A stretch of DNA of 64,000 nt from Oscillospiraceae bacterium (GCA_028720105.1 JAQYLI010000025.1:27947-91946), one strand, 5' to 3'. Positions 1 to 9,248 are shown, numbered from the stretch's first letter. Numbers and translations: made by a program. Notes: a model not told the origin generated them from the sequence alone.

Positions 1-1598
1 AAAAGGTGGAGTCCTTCCCCGTAAACGCCACCGCCAACGAAAACGGCATAAACATCATTCTCTTTGACAAGGAGCGCTCAAGGATATATGCAGGCGTTTC
101 CCGTTCCAAGGAGGATAATATCTACTATTCCGATGACGCGGGCGAAAGCTGGAGCGTTCTTCCCGGCTCAGAGGAAGCGGCAAAGAAATATATGCCCCAG
201 CGCTTTGACCTTAACTCCAAGGGTGAGCTTTTCGTATCCTACGGCAACAAGGAAGGCCCCTGGAACTCCGTTCAGGGCACGCTTTACAAGTACAGCCCCG
301 ACAGCGGCAGCGCCGAGGAGATAAAGGTGGTAAGCTGGACGGTGGGCGATATCGTTATTGACCCCACTAATGACGACAATATGGTACTCGTCACCTCCGA
401 GGTATGGAAGGAGCAGCCCAACGGCGCATACGGAGACAAATTCTTCCGCACCACCGACGGCGGCAAGACCTGGGAAGACCTGGACGGCAAATACACAATG
501 TCCACAAACGGTATGGACTGGATATCCAATGCGGCAATCCACTGGTGCAGCTCCCTTGCAATGGACAGCGGCAATTCAAACAGGATACTTGTAAACTCGG
601 GCAACGGCATATTTGCCTGCGACAATATCTGGGACGAAAACCCCGAGATATATTTTGAAGCAAGAGGAATTGAGGAGGTAGTTCCCGAGGATATCGTTTC
701 CTATGCGGATTATCCTCTTATCACCGCCATCGGAGATTTTGACGGCTTTATCCACGAGGATATTTTCACATCTGCAGAGCGCCATTCCAAACAGATAGGC
801 TCCTGCACAAGCATTGCGGTGGCAGCCCTTGACCATAATATATGGGCAAAGGTTGGCGGAGATGAGTCAAATATGCTCCTTACATACACCACCGACGGCG
901 GCAAGACCTGGAGCGATATAACCAATTCCCCCGACAGCGGCAAGGTGCTTTACAAGGGCAAGCTTGCCCTCACCGCCGACGGCTCTGCGCTTATCTGGAG
1001 CCCCTCCAACGGACTCTTTGCATACCGCACCGAGAACTGGGGACAGACCTGGGAAAAGGTTGAGGGCATTGCAGGCAGCGGAGGTGTTTACCTTATCGGT
1101 GACCCCGTTAACAAGGACTACGTTTACGGCAGCAGCAACGGTACGGTTTTTGTAAGCTCGGACGGCGGAAAGAGCTTTAAGAAAAAATATGACACATCTT
1201 CACAATACAAGCGCCTTGCCATTGCTCCCGGTATCGAGGGCACCTTCTACGTTCCCGGAGGAGGAGGCGGACTTCTGGTTTCCACCGACCACGGCGAGAG
1301 CTTCTCAATTGTTCCGGGACTTAAATTCTGCGACGCAGTAGGTCTCGGAAAGCCTAAGAAGGACGGCGACCCCTACGTTATCTACGTAAGCGGAACTCCC
1401 AAGGAAGAGGGCGCAGTCAAGGGCTTCTATATGAGCGAGGACAACGGTGAGAGCTGGGTAAGAGTAAACGACGACCTTCATCAGTTCGGCGGAATAGGCA
1501 ACGGCGAATTTATTGCGGGCGATATGAACGTTTACGGCAGATGCTACATAGCCACTGTTGGTCTCGGAATTGCCTACTGCGACAAGAACGAGAAGTAA
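1..1598 (+). CDS. GH74-family xyloglucanase-like protein, 5' end outside the window
   Basis: The reading frame is open from the first bases, so the gene begins upstream; a GTG at 6 is internal rather than a convincing start. About 530 residues are visible. Repeated Asp-box (BNR) motifs of the S/T-x-D-x-G-x-x-W/F type recur, for example TTDGGKTW twice, VSSDGGKSF, VSTDHGESF and MSEDNGESW, indicating the blades of a seven-bladed propeller. The stretch GDFDGFIHED near visible residue 243, preceded by GIEEVV, matches the conserved middle of GH74 xyloglucan endoglucanases. That family cleaves beta-1,4-glucan backbones of xyloglucan outside the cell. No signal peptide can be seen because the N-terminus is missing, and no dockerin or carbohydrate-binding module follows the propeller before the stop. 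The family is fairly sure; the exact substrate is inferred. Confidence 0.8.
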   Translation, partial: KVESFPVNATANENGINIILFDKERSRIYAGVSRSKEDNIYYSDDAGESWSVLPGSEEAAKKYMPQRFDLNSKGELFVSYGNKEGPWNSVQGTLYKYSPDSGSAEEIKVVSWTVGDIVIDPTNDDNMVLVTSEVWKEQPNGAYGDKFFRTTDGGKTWEDLDGKYTMSTNGMDWISNAAIHWCSSLAMDSGNSNRILVNSGNGIFACDNIWDENPEIYFEARGIEEVVPEDIVSYADYPLITAIGDFDGFIHEDIFTSAERHSKQIGSCTSIAVAALDHNIWAKVGGDESNMLLTYTTDGGKTWSDITNSPDSGKVLYKGKLALTADGSALIWSPSNGLFAYRTENWGQTWEKVEGIAGSGGVYLIGDPVNKDYVYGSSNGTVFVSSDGGKSFKKKYDTSSQYKRLAIAPGIEGTFYVPGGGGGLLVSTDHGESFSIVPGLKFCDAVGLGKPKKDGDPYVIYVSGTPKEEGAVKGFYMSEDNGESWVRVNDDLHQFGGIGNGEFIAGDMNVYGRCYIATVGLGIAYCDKNEK

Positions 1599-1634
1599 AG
1601 TTATAAAATCAGATTAAAAAAATAGGAAAATCCC

Positions 1635-1663
1635 TTGACAAATCCGCAAAACCGTGATATACT
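1635..1663 (+). promoter_or_regulatory. Housekeeping promoter for the T-box/trpB transcript
   Basis: TTGACA at 1635-1640 and TATACT at 1658-1663 are separated by exactly 17 bases. Transcription would start near 1670, at the beginning of the T-box leader. Confidence 0.8.
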
Positions 1664-1670
1664 GTAGTAA

Positions 1671-1966
1671 ATCAAATACCTTAAACCGCTGAAGCGGAGA
1701 TAACGGCAGGTATGACCTTACAGAGAGTCCGGGGCGCTGGGAACCGGGCAGGATACAGCTTGTCAAATGGACCGCTGAGGGCTTCGAGGAAATGGCGGTG
1801 CTTTCGTCAGAGTATTCGCAGACGTGTGGGCATACGTTATTTGCCGGGGATATGTCAGTATCCTGCTAAGAGCGCAGCAAGGCTGCGAATCAAGGTGGTA
1901 CCGCGGATAAGTAAATTTATTCGTCCTTGACGGAAATCATTTTCTGTCAAGGGCGTTTTTGTTTTT
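1671..1966 (+). promoter_or_regulatory. T-box leader, probably tRNA-Trp responsive
   Basis: The T-box core AAGGTGGTACCGCG lies at 1892-1905. It is followed by a terminator hairpin (GTCCTTGAC at 1923-1931 against GTCAAGGGC at 1946-1954) and a T-rich run at 1956-1966. Upstream, the Stem I signature CAGAGAG is at about 1721-1727, and the base of Stem I pairs GAAGC (1691) with GCTTC (1781). A TGG triplet at 1768-1770, followed by A in the distal half of Stem I, is the best specifier candidate, giving tryptophan. The downstream gene is trpB, which fits. T-boxes bind uncharged tRNA and antiterminate. The specifier assignment is by eye; the T-box itself is unambiguous. Confidence 0.92.
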
Positions 1967-2016
1967 GACGGAAAAATCAGACTCATATCAAAATACAGAA
2001 AACGGAGGAAAAAGCT

Positions 2017-3234
2017 ATGAACTTCAACGGCACAGAATTTGACACCTATTTCAAGAACTACCCCGACAGCAATGGTTATTTCGGCAAATACGGCGGAGCA
2101 TATATCCCCGACGAGCTGAAAAAGGCTATGGACGAGATAACAGAAGCCTATTTCACCATCTGCAAATCCAGCAAATTCATCGGCGAGCTTCGCAGGATAA
2201 GAAAGGAATTTCAGGGCAGACCCACCCCCGTTTCCTACCTTGAAAGGCTTTCAAACAGTCTTGGGAATGTTCAGCTTTACGTAAAGCGTGAGGACCTTAA
2301 TCACACAGGCGCTCACAAGCTCAATCACTGTATGGGCGAGGCTCTCCTTGCAAAATATATGGGCAAGAAAAAGGTCATTGCCGAAACAGGCGCAGGTCAG
2401 CACGGCGTTGCTCTTGCCACCGCTGCCGCATATTTCGGTCTTGAGTGCGACATCTATATGGGCGCTGTTGATATAAAGAAGCAGGCTCCCAACGTTGCAA
2501 GAATGAAAATCCTGGGTGCAAACGTTGTTGAGGTAACAGACGGTCTTGCTACCCTCAAGGAAGCTGTTGACGCAGCATTTGCCGCATATATGAAGGAATA
2601 CAAGGACTGCATTTACTGCATAGGCTCCGTTGTAGGTCCTCACCCATTCCCTATGATGGTAAGGGATTTCCAAAGCGTTGTTGGAATTGAAGCGAGAGAG
2701 CAGTTTATTGAAATGACGGGAGAGCTTCCCGACGCTGTTGTTGCCTGCGTAGGCGGCGGCTCAAATGCAATGGGAATGTTCTCGGGCTTCTTAAATGACC
2801 CCGTTGATATTTACGGCGTTGAGCCTCTGGGCAGAGGTACGGCTCTTGGTGACCACGCCGCAAGCCTTACCTACGGCGAGGAGGGCGTAATGCACGGTTT
2901 CAACAGCATTATGCTCAAGGACGAAAACGGCGAACCTGCTCCCGTTTACTCCGTTGCCAGCGGACTTGACTACCCCTCTTCGGGTCCCGAGCACGCATTC
3001 CTCCACGACCTCGGCAGAGTAAAGTATGATGTGGTAAACGACGAGGAGACCATTGACGCATTCTTCACCCTTTCGAGAATGGAGGGCATTATACCTGCCA
3101 TTGAAAGCTCCCACGCTGTTGCATATGCGATGAAGCTTGCAAAGAAGATGGAAAAGGGCTCTATCCTCATCAACCTCTCGGGCAGAGGCGACAAGGATAT
3201 GGATTATATCATTGAAAAGTACGGTATAAGATAA
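2017..3234 (+). CDS. trpB: Tryptophan synthase beta subunit, stand-alone
   Basis: A 405-residue protein that condenses indole with L-serine to give tryptophan, using [12 protein letters not shown] around residues 96-104 contains the PLP lysine (K101); ETGAGQHG and the glycine-rich [10 protein letters not shown] phosphate-binding loop are present, as is the GRPTP entry motif near residue 67. Length is normal for TrpB1-type enzymes. The ATG follows GGAGGA with good spacing. No trpA, trpC, trpD, trpE or trpF is adjacent: the gene is monocistronic between its T-box and its own terminator. It may salvage environmental indole or be a second copy. The enzyme assignment is secure; the salvage role is inferred. 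Confidence 0.96.
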   Translation: MNFNGTEFDTYFKNYPDSNGYFGKYGGAYIPDELKKAMDEITEAYFTICKSSKFIGELRRIRKEFQGRPTPVSYLERLSNSLGNVQLYVKREDLNHTGAHKLNHCMGEALLAKYMGKKKVIAETGAGQHGVALATAAAYFGLECDIYMGAVDIKKQAPNVARMKILGANVVEVTDGLATLKEAVDAAFAAYMKEYKDCIYCIGSVVGPHPFPMMVRDFQSVVGIEAREQFIEMTGELPDAVVACVGGGSNAMGMFSGFLNDPVDIYGVEPLGRGTALGDHAASLTYGEEGVMHGFNSIMLKDENGEPAPVYSVASGLDYPSSGPEHAFLHDLGRVKYDVVNDEETIDAFFTLSRMEGIIPAIESSHAVAYAMKLAKKMEKGSILINLSGRGDKDMDYIIEKYGIR

Positions 3235-3253
3235 ATACATTTTCCCACTCAGG

Positions 3254-3289
3254 AAGCCGCTTCCGGTACAATTTCGGAAGCGGCTTTTT
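3254..3289 (+). terminator. Terminator after trpB
   Basis: GAAGCCGCTTCCG pairs with CGGAAGCGGC around a short loop and is followed by five T residues. A short GCGGGTGACGGCCCGC palindrome follows at about 3290, resembling repeat module iv described under 24831. Confidence 0.85.
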
Positions 3290-3490
3290 GCGGGTGACGG
3301 CCCGCTCAATTATGAACAAAATGCAAGTTTATAATTTGCAAAATGCATATTTTACAGAATTTCTCTGATATTTACCGTATTTTATCTTATTTTTATGGTA
3401 GCAAACGGTGGATTTTTATGGTATATTTTATTTGCAAAAGAAAAATCCGAATAAAGGATATGCAAAAAGTTCTGCGAAAGGGGAAGCCCT

Positions 3491-4183
3491 ATGGATAATT
3501 ACGTTATAACCATTGCCCGAGGCTTCGGAAGCGGAGGAAAGCATATCGGAATGGCTCTTTCAAAAAGGCTCGGTATCCCCTGCTACGACAGCCAGATACT
3601 TGCAATGGCTTCAAATTACAGTGGAATAAGCAAGGATCTCTTCGTTCAGGTGGACGAAAAGCTGAGAGGCTATCATCTCCTAAAACGGCTGATGAAGACT
3701 CCCAACACCGACGAGGTTGTCCAGCCTACCGACAAAAGCTTCATTTCCGATGTTAACCTCTACAACATTCAGGCGAGGATAATAAGGGAGCTTGGCAAAA
3801 ACCAGTCCTGCATTATAATCGGCAAATGCGCAAATCACGTTCTCCGTGATTATGACAATGTGGTCAGCGTGTATGTTGAAGCCCCCCGAAAGGATTGTGT
3901 GGAGTCTATCACAAATCTTCTCGGTGTTACCGAGGACGAGGCAAACAAGCTTATATATCAGACCGACAGATACAGAGCTGATTACTACAAATACTACACA
4001 GGCGGCGAGAACTGGACAAATCCCGTTCTTTACGATATGACCCTTAACACCGCCCGTATCGGCAGAGACAAATGCGCCGAGCTTATCGTGGAATATCTGA
4101 AAATAAAGCTTGGCAGCGATATTCTTGAAAAAAAGGGTACTGTGGAAAATGACAAGGCGCTTGCAGCCCTGAATTTAATTTAA
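3491..4183 (+). CDS. Cytidylate kinase-like family protein
   Basis: A 230-residue protein whose N-terminus ITIARGFGSGGKHIG is a P-loop of the cytidylate kinase-like family (Cytidylate_kin2 type). The acidic SQIL segment follows, and a basic LID-like stretch occurs near RYRADYYKYYTGG. Family members are predicted nucleotide or nucleoside phosphotransferases, but the substrate is usually unknown and classical Cmk activity should not be assumed. The start is supported by AAAGGGG about 8 bases upstream. The 190-base upstream gap is AT-rich with no clear TTGACA-type promoter. It is followed by a strong terminator and is separate from the urt operon. The family call is good; the function is open. 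Confidence 0.8.
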   Translation: MDNYVITIARGFGSGGKHIGMALSKRLGIPCYDSQILAMASNYSGISKDLFVQVDEKLRGYHLLKRLMKTPNTDEVVQPTDKSFISDVNLYNIQARIIRELGKNQSCIIIGKCANHVLRDYDNVVSVYVEAPRKDCVESITNLLGVTEDEANKLIYQTDRYRADYYKYYTGGENWTNPVLYDMTLNTARIGRDKCAELIVEYLKIKLGSDILEKKGTVENDKALAALNLI

Positions 4184-4201
4184 CTTAATTTCGGCAACGG
4201 A

Positions 4202-4240
4202 GCCGACGGAGATGTGGAAAGAGTCTCCGCCGGCTTTTTT
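4202..4240 (+). terminator. Terminator between the kinase-like gene and urtA
   Basis: GCCGACGGAGA pairs with TCTCCGCCGGC and is followed by six T residues. Confidence 0.85.
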
Positions 4241-4279
4241 GTATATTTGCAATTTGCATTTATAAGGAGAGGAATTTTT

Positions 4280-5560
4280 ATGAAAAAGTTCAGTATGAAA
4301 ATGATCGCCGCTTTTGCTGCGGCAGGAATGATGGCTCTGAGCCTTGCAGGCTGCGGCGGCAGCGCAGGCACATCTTCGGGCGGCTCCGAAAGCACAGATG
4401 GAGCTGCTCCTGCGGCTTCGGGAGATGATACCGTTAAGGTGGGACTTCTCCACTCTCTCACAGGCTCAATGGCAATAAGCGAAAAAGCTGTAAGAGACGC
4501 TGAGGTGCTTGCTATTGAAGAGATAAACGCCGCAGGCGGAGTTCTGGGCAAGCAGATAGTTTATGTTGAGGAGGACGGCGCTTCCGAGCCTTCCACATTT
4601 GCCACAAAGGCTGAAAAGCTTGTGGACAGCGAAAAGGTCAAAACAGTTTTCGGCTGCTGGACATCCTCTTCAAGAAAGGCTGTAAAGCCCGTTTTCGAGG
4701 ATTACAATTCCCTGCTCTGGTATCCCGTTCAGTATGAGGGTATGGAGCAGTCGCCCAACATCGTTTACACAGGTGCGGCTCCCAATCAGCAGATAGTTCC
4801 CGCTATCGAGTATCTCATTGACAAGGGCTACAAGAAATTCTTCCTTTTAGGCTCTGATTACGTATTCCCCAGAACTGCAAATATGATTATCACCGCTCAG
4901 GTAAATGCCGCAGGCTGTGAAGTAGTGGGCGAGGAATATGCGGATATGGATCAGACCGATTTCGCCGCTATCATCGGTAAGATAGAAGCAGCTCAGCCCG
5001 AGGTCATCATCAACACCTTAAACGGCACAGGCAACGTTTCCTTCTTCAAGCAGATGGCTGAGAAGAATTACACAAGCGCAAACTATATGACAATGTCCTT
5101 CTCCATTGCGGAGGAAGAGGTTGCAACTATCGGTGCAGATATCCTCAAGGGTCATATGGTTTCCTGGAACTACTATCAGACCACCGAGACAGATGTGAAC
5201 AAGGCCTTCGTTGCGGCTTACAAGGCAAAGTTCGGCGAGACAAGAGTTACCTCCGACCCTGCAGAGGCAGCATATGACGCTGTTTATCTCTGGAAGGCAG
5301 CCTGCGAAAAGGCAGGAAGCTTTGAGGTGGACGATGTTCTCGGAGCTATCCGTACAGGCGAAATTTCCTTTGACGCTCCCGAGGGCACAGTTACCATCAA
5401 CGGCGAGAACCAGCACCTTACCAAGCCCGTAAGAATTGGCGAGGTAAGAGAGGACGGCCTTATCTACGAGGTTTACTCAACACCCTCCGCTGTTGACCCC
5501 GATCCCTATCTTACTACATATGACTGGGCTGTTGCGGCAGGCATTCAGCCTATCGAATAA
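4280..5560 (+). CDS. urtA: Urea ABC transporter, substrate-binding lipoprotein
   Basis: A 426-residue secreted lipoprotein. The start at ATG 4280 has AAGGAGAGG nine bases upstream; in-frame codons further upstream overlap the preceding terminator and are not used. The signal peptide ends in the lipobox LSLAGC, so the protein is anchored outside the membrane. The mature part carries UrtA hallmarks: VGLLHSLTGSMA, VFGCWTSSSRKAVKPVFE, LLWYPVQYEG and YTGAAPNQQ. It is the first gene of urtABCDE. A linker rich in Ser, Gly and Ala follows the lipidated cysteine. Urea specificity rests on these family motifs; a related short-chain amide ligand is the alternative. Confidence 0.93.
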   Translation: MKKFSMKMIAAFAAAGMMALSLAGCGGSAGTSSGGSESTDGAAPAASGDDTVKVGLLHSLTGSMAISEKAVRDAEVLAIEEINAAGGVLGKQIVYVEEDGASEPSTFATKAEKLVDSEKVKTVFGCWTSSSRKAVKPVFEDYNSLLWYPVQYEGMEQSPNIVYTGAAPNQQIVPAIEYLIDKGYKKFFLLGSDYVFPRTANMIITAQVNAAGCEVVGEEYADMDQTDFAAIIGKIEAAQPEVIINTLNGTGNVSFFKQMAEKNYTSANYMTMSFSIAEEEVATIGADILKGHMVSWNYYQTTETDVNKAFVAAYKAKFGETRVTSDPAEAAYDAVYLWKAACEKAGSFEVDDVLGAIRTGEISFDAPEGTVTINGENQHLTKPVRIGEVREDGLIYEVYSTPSAVDPDPYLTTYDWAVAAGIQPIE

Positions 5561-5625
5561 CACGTTTTAACAAATGTTCCCGGGAGGAGCCGCTCCCCCT
5601 GCGCTTCTCCCGTGATATTGTTTCG

Positions 5626-5661
5626 TAAGCTTCGGAATAATACCCGATATTCCGAAGCTTA
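5626..5661 (+). promoter_or_regulatory. Strong hairpin in the urtA-urtB gap
   Basis: TAAGCTTCGGAATA (5626-5639) is perfectly repeated in inverted orientation at 5648-5661 around an 8-base loop, with no T run. A second GC-rich inverted repeat (GGGAGGAG/CTTCTCCC) lies just before it. Such hairpins after binding-protein genes commonly stabilise the upstream mRNA or reduce read-through, allowing more UrtA than permease. The role is inferred. Confidence 0.7.
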
Positions 5662-5690
5662 TGAATTTCCCCGAAAGGATGAGTATTTCT

Positions 5691-6596
5691 ATGGAACAGT
5701 TTATCACCACCCTGTTCAACGGACTTAGTCTCAGCTCCATAATTCTTCTCACGTCCCTGGGACTTGCGGTCACATTCGGACTTATGAGAGTTATCAATAT
5801 GGCTCACGGCGAATTTGTTATGATTGGAGCCTATATGACATATGTGGTGCAGCAGATATTCGTGAAATTTTTGCCCGAAAGTATCAGGGATATTTACTAC
5901 ATAGTTTCCATTCCCGTGGCATTCGGAGTGGCGTTTCTTCTCGGAAGTCTCCTGGAGAGGTTCGTTATCTCAAGGCTTTACGGCAGAGAGATAGACAGTC
6001 TCCTTGCTACCTGGGGAATAAGCCTTATTCTCCAGCAGGCGGCAAGAAGCATTTTCGGCACTCAGGGCGTGAATGTAACCGCTCCCTCCTTCCTGAAAGG
6101 CGGTATCGAAATAGGCGGCTGCACATTTTCCTACAACCGAATTTTCATTTTCGTAATGGTGCTGCTTTGCCTGCTTATCGTTTGGGTTATAATGTACAAG
6201 TCAAATTTCGGCAAGCAGATGAGAGCCGTTATGCAGAACAGACCTATGGCGCAGTGTATGGGAATAAATTCAAGACGGGTGGACAACATCACCTTTGCTC
6301 TCGGCTCGGGTCTTGCGGGAATTGCAGGCTGCTCGGTGGCTCTGCTCGGCTCGATCGACTCCACCGTGGGACAAAGCTATATCGTAAATTCCTTTATGGC
6401 GGTAGTTCTGGGCGGCGTGGGCAAGCTTGCCGGTACTGTGGTAGGTTCAACAATTATCGGCTCGGCAAGCATATTCACCGAAAATTATACCTCGTCCACC
6501 ATTGCAAAGGCTATTGTTCTTCTTATCGTTATCGTGTTTTTGCAGAAGCGTCCTCAGGGTCTCTTCGTTATCAAGAGCAGAAACTTAGACGAATAA
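5691..6596 (+). CDS. urtB: Urea ABC transporter permease UrtB
   Basis: A 301-residue LivH-type inner-membrane permease with about eight hydrophobic segments, including FGLMRVINMAHGEFVMIGAY near the N-terminus, characteristic of the branched-chain amino acid and urea permease family. ATG 5691 is chosen because CGAAAGGATG lies nine to ten bases before it; the in-frame ATG at 5661 lies at the end of the hairpin and has no ribosome site. It is followed 21 bases later by urtC. UrtB should form the heterodimeric membrane channel with UrtC. Confidence 0.92.
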   Translation: MEQFITTLFNGLSLSSIILLTSLGLAVTFGLMRVINMAHGEFVMIGAYMTYVVQQIFVKFLPESIRDIYYIVSIPVAFGVAFLLGSLLERFVISRLYGREIDSLLATWGISLILQQAARSIFGTQGVNVTAPSFLKGGIEIGGCTFSYNRIFIFVMVLLCLLIVWVIMYKSNFGKQMRAVMQNRPMAQCMGINSRRVDNITFALGSGLAGIAGCSVALLGSIDSTVGQSYIVNSFMAVVLGGVGKLAGTVVGSTIIGSASIFTENYTSSTIAKAIVLLIVIVFLQKRPQGLFVIKSRNLDE

Positions 6597-6617
6597 CAGG
6601 GAAAGGAGTTTTCTCAC

Positions 6618-7718
6618 GTGAAAGATATGCTTAAAAAGCAGGGCAGCAATATCTGCTTTGCATTTATTGTTCTTCTCCTCGCCCTTGTTCCCGTAATGTT
6701 TTCGGCAGGGCTGATGAACAGCTCAACGGTGCTGTTTTTAGGCAAATGCATAGCGTTTGCGGTAGTGGCAATGGGACTTGACCTTATATGGGGCTACACA
6801 GGCATACTGAGCCTCGGTCACGGACTTTACTTCGCTCTGGGCGGCTATGCAATGGCTATGTATTTAAAGCTCCAAAGCACAGGCGGAAAGATCACCGACT
6901 TTATGCACACGGGCGGACTTGAGGAGCTGCCCCTTGTATGGAAGCCCTTTCTGAACCTCCCCCTGTCCATTGTGATGATAATACTTGTGCCCACAGTCGT
7001 TTCGGGAGTTATCGGATATTTCATCTTCAAGAGCAGAGTAAAGGGCGTTTACTTTTCAATTATTTCACAGGCGCTGACCTGGGCGGCATATTCCATGTTT
7101 ATCGCCCTCTCTCCCTACACAAACGGAAATGTGGGCATCACCGAGATAAAGTCGGTATTCGGCAGCATTAAGGGCGAGGCAAACAGGGGCAATATGTTCC
7201 TGCTGTTCTACATCTCCCTCGGCATTATGATACTTATTTATGCCCTCTGCAAATTCCTTGTGGGCAGAAAATTTGGCAAGCTGCTTATCGCCATAAGAGA
7301 CGGCGAGAACCGCACTTATTTCTCGGGCTACAGGGTAAGCCGCTACAAGACCTTTGTTTATGTTCTGTCCGCTGTTATCGCTGCAATTGCAGGTGCGGTA
7401 TTCGTTAACTTCAACGGCAGCATCACCCCCTCTCAGATGACCATAGCTTACTCCATCACAATGGTAATATGGGTGGCTATCGGCGGCAGAGGAACCATTA
7501 TCGGCGCAGTTATCGGAGCGTTCCTTATCAACCTCTGCGAGTATAATCTCAGCTCGGGTGCAATGGTGGAAATTTGGCAGTACCTTATCGGTGCGCTGTT
7601 CTGCATTACCATTCTTTTCTTCAAGGGCGGCATTGTGGGATTTGTAAAGGATCATTTCCCGGGCGATAAGAAAGCCGCTCCACAGACACAGGCAAAGACG
7701 GAGGAGGCAAAGGTATGA
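6618..7718 (+). CDS. urtC: Urea ABC transporter permease UrtC
   Basis: A 366-residue LivM-type permease starting at GTG 6618, with GAAAGGAG nine bases upstream. About nine to ten hydrophobic segments are visible. The loop IRDGENRTYFSGYRVSRYKTFVYVL is the conserved cytoplasmic coupling segment that contacts the ATPases. The C-terminal tail is hydrophilic (about 25 residues rich in A, K, E and T). The stop overlaps the urtD start in an ATGA junction, implying translational coupling. Confidence 0.92.
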   Translation: MKDMLKKQGSNICFAFIVLLLALVPVMFSAGLMNSSTVLFLGKCIAFAVVAMGLDLIWGYTGILSLGHGLYFALGGYAMAMYLKLQSTGGKITDFMHTGGLEELPLVWKPFLNLPLSIVMIILVPTVVSGVIGYFIFKSRVKGVYFSIISQALTWAAYSMFIALSPYTNGNVGITEIKSVFGSIKGEANRGNMFLLFYISLGIMILIYALCKFLVGRKFGKLLIAIRDGENRTYFSGYRVSRYKTFVYVLSAVIAAIAGAVFVNFNGSITPSQMTIAYSITMVIWVAIGGRGTIIGAVIGAFLINLCEYNLSSGAMVEIWQYLIGALFCITILFFKGGIVGFVKDHFPGDKKAAPQTQAKTEEAKV

Positions 7719-8479
7719 CAAACGAAAACATTCTTGAGATAAAGAACATCTCCGTCTGCTTTGACGGCTTCTACGCACTTACCGATGTGCGGACAAACGT
7801 GAAGCGGCATACGGTACATTTCTTCATTGGTCCCAACGGCGCAGGCAAGACCACTCTCCTTGACATCATCTGTGCAAAGACCAAGCCCACCTCGGGAAAT
7901 ATTATGTATTACCCCGAGGGCAAAGAGGAAATAAGGCTCACGGGTATGAAGGAGTACAAGATAGTTGAAGCGGGTATCGGAAGAAAATTTCAGGTGCCGT
8001 CGGTGTTTGTAAATCTCACAGTTCTTGACAATATGATACTGTCCCTCAAGGGTCACAAGGGAATTTTCGATTCCATATTCGGCAAGCCCTCAAAGGAGGA
8101 TATGGAAAACATTGACAGCGTTCTTGAAAGAGTAGGGCTTGCGGATAAAAAGGACGTCAGGGCAGGCAGCCTTGCCCACGGTCAGAAGCAGTGGCTTGAG
8201 ATCGGTATGCAGCTTGTTTCAAAGCCCGAGATAATTATGCTTGACGAGCCTGCGGCGGGTATGGGCAAGCCCGAGACCTTCCGCACGGGTGAGATACTCA
8301 AGGATATAAAAAAGGAATGTACCGTTATCGTCATTGAGCACGATATGGATTTCGTAAAGCAGGCGGCGGATATCGTTACCGTTCTCCACGAGGGCAAAAT
8401 TCTTATGGAGGGCAATATCTCCGATGTGCTGGCAGATAAGACCGTTCAGGCAGTTTATCTGGGCAGAGGCGGGGAATGA
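7715..8479 (+). CDS. urtD: Urea ABC transporter ATP-binding protein UrtD
   Basis: A 254-residue LivG-type ATPase. Walker A is GPNGAGKTT, the signature is the UrtD-specific LAHGQKQWLEIGMQL rather than LSGGQ, Walker B is IIMLDEP, and the switch histidine lies in VIEHDMDFV. The start overlaps the end of urtC by four bases. The LAHGQKQWLEIG variant is one of the best indicators that this is a urea rather than a branched-chain amino acid system. Confidence 0.95.
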   Translation: MTNENILEIKNISVCFDGFYALTDVRTNVKRHTVHFFIGPNGAGKTTLLDIICAKTKPTSGNIMYYPEGKEEIRLTGMKEYKIVEAGIGRKFQVPSVFVNLTVLDNMILSLKGHKGIFDSIFGKPSKEDMENIDSVLERVGLADKKDVRAGSLAHGQKQWLEIGMQLVSKPEIIMLDEPAAGMGKPETFRTGEILKDIKKECTVIVIEHDMDFVKQAADIVTVLHEGKILMEGNISDVLADKTVQAVYLGRGGE

Positions 8480-8512
8480 TATCCCGAAATAAAGTCGAAG
8501 GGTTGATATTTG

Positions 8513-9205
8513 ATGCTTAAAATTCAGAACGTTGATTCATACTACGGCGAGAGCTGCGTTATAAAAGGGCTTTCCTTTGATGTGCCAAAGGGGAAGATAG
8601 TAAGTCTTATCGGCAGAAACGGCGTGGGCAAGACCACCACCCTCAAAAGCATTATGGGACTTGTGAAAACTCCTGCGGGAAGCATTATGATGGACGGGCA
8701 GGAAATGATAAAGCTGCCCGCTTACGAGAGGGTGCGTCTCGGCATCGGCTATGTTCCCCAGGGAAGAGACATTTTCCCTCAGATGACGGTGCAGGAAAAT
8801 ATTGAGCTGGGTCTCCAGCCCAAGGGCGGCAAGGGTAAAGTTCCCGATTACATTTACGACCTGTTCCCCATTCTCCCCAAGTTTGCCAAAAGAAAGGGCG
8901 GTGACCTTTCGGGCGGTCAGCAGCAGCAGCTTGCTATTGCAAGAGCACTTGCGGCAGACCCCAAGATAATCATTCTTGATGAGCCTACAGAGGGTATTCA
9001 GCCCTCAATAATTCAGGATATCGGCGCGGCGATACGGAAGATAAACGAATGGAAGGGCATTACCGTTCTCCTTGTGGAGCAGTATCTTGACTTTGTGCTT
9101 GAGAATGCAGAGGATATTTACGTTATGGAAAAGGGTGAGATAGTTTTCAAGGGCGGCAGGAACGAAGCCGACCACGAAACTATTCGTATGCTTATGACCG
9201 AATAA
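8513..9205 (+). CDS. urtE: Urea ABC transporter ATP-binding protein UrtE
   Basis: A 230-residue LivF-type ATPase and the second nucleotide-binding subunit. Walker A is GRNGVGKTT, the signature is LSGGQQQQLAIARAL, and Walker B is IIILDEPTEGIQPS, the EGIQPSI extension being typical of UrtE. ATG 8513 is preferred, with GAAGGG ten bases upstream; an adjacent TTG at 8510 would add one residue. It is the last gene of the operon, closed by a terminator. No urease, urea carboxylase or allophanate hydrolase gene follows. Confidence 0.93.
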   Translation: MLKIQNVDSYYGESCVIKGLSFDVPKGKIVSLIGRNGVGKTTTLKSIMGLVKTPAGSIMMDGQEMIKLPAYERVRLGIGYVPQGRDIFPQMTVQENIELGLQPKGGKGKVPDYIYDLFPILPKFAKRKGGDLSGGQQQQLAIARALAADPKIIILDEPTEGIQPSIIQDIGAAIRKINEWKGITVLLVEQYLDFVLENAEDIYVMEKGEIVFKGGRNEADHETIRMLMTE

Positions 9206-9210
9206 CCGAA

Positions 9211-9248
9211 CAGACCCGGGAGCAGCTTTTCTTCCGGGTCTGTTTTTT
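9211..9248 (+). terminator. Terminator of the urt operon
   Basis: CAGACCCGG pairs with CCGGGTCTG and is followed by six T residues. Confidence 0.9.

Noticed and set aside
1712..1930. A 72-codon frame inside the T-box leader
   Set aside because: The sequence is fully explained by the conserved T-box RNA structure; no ribosome site.
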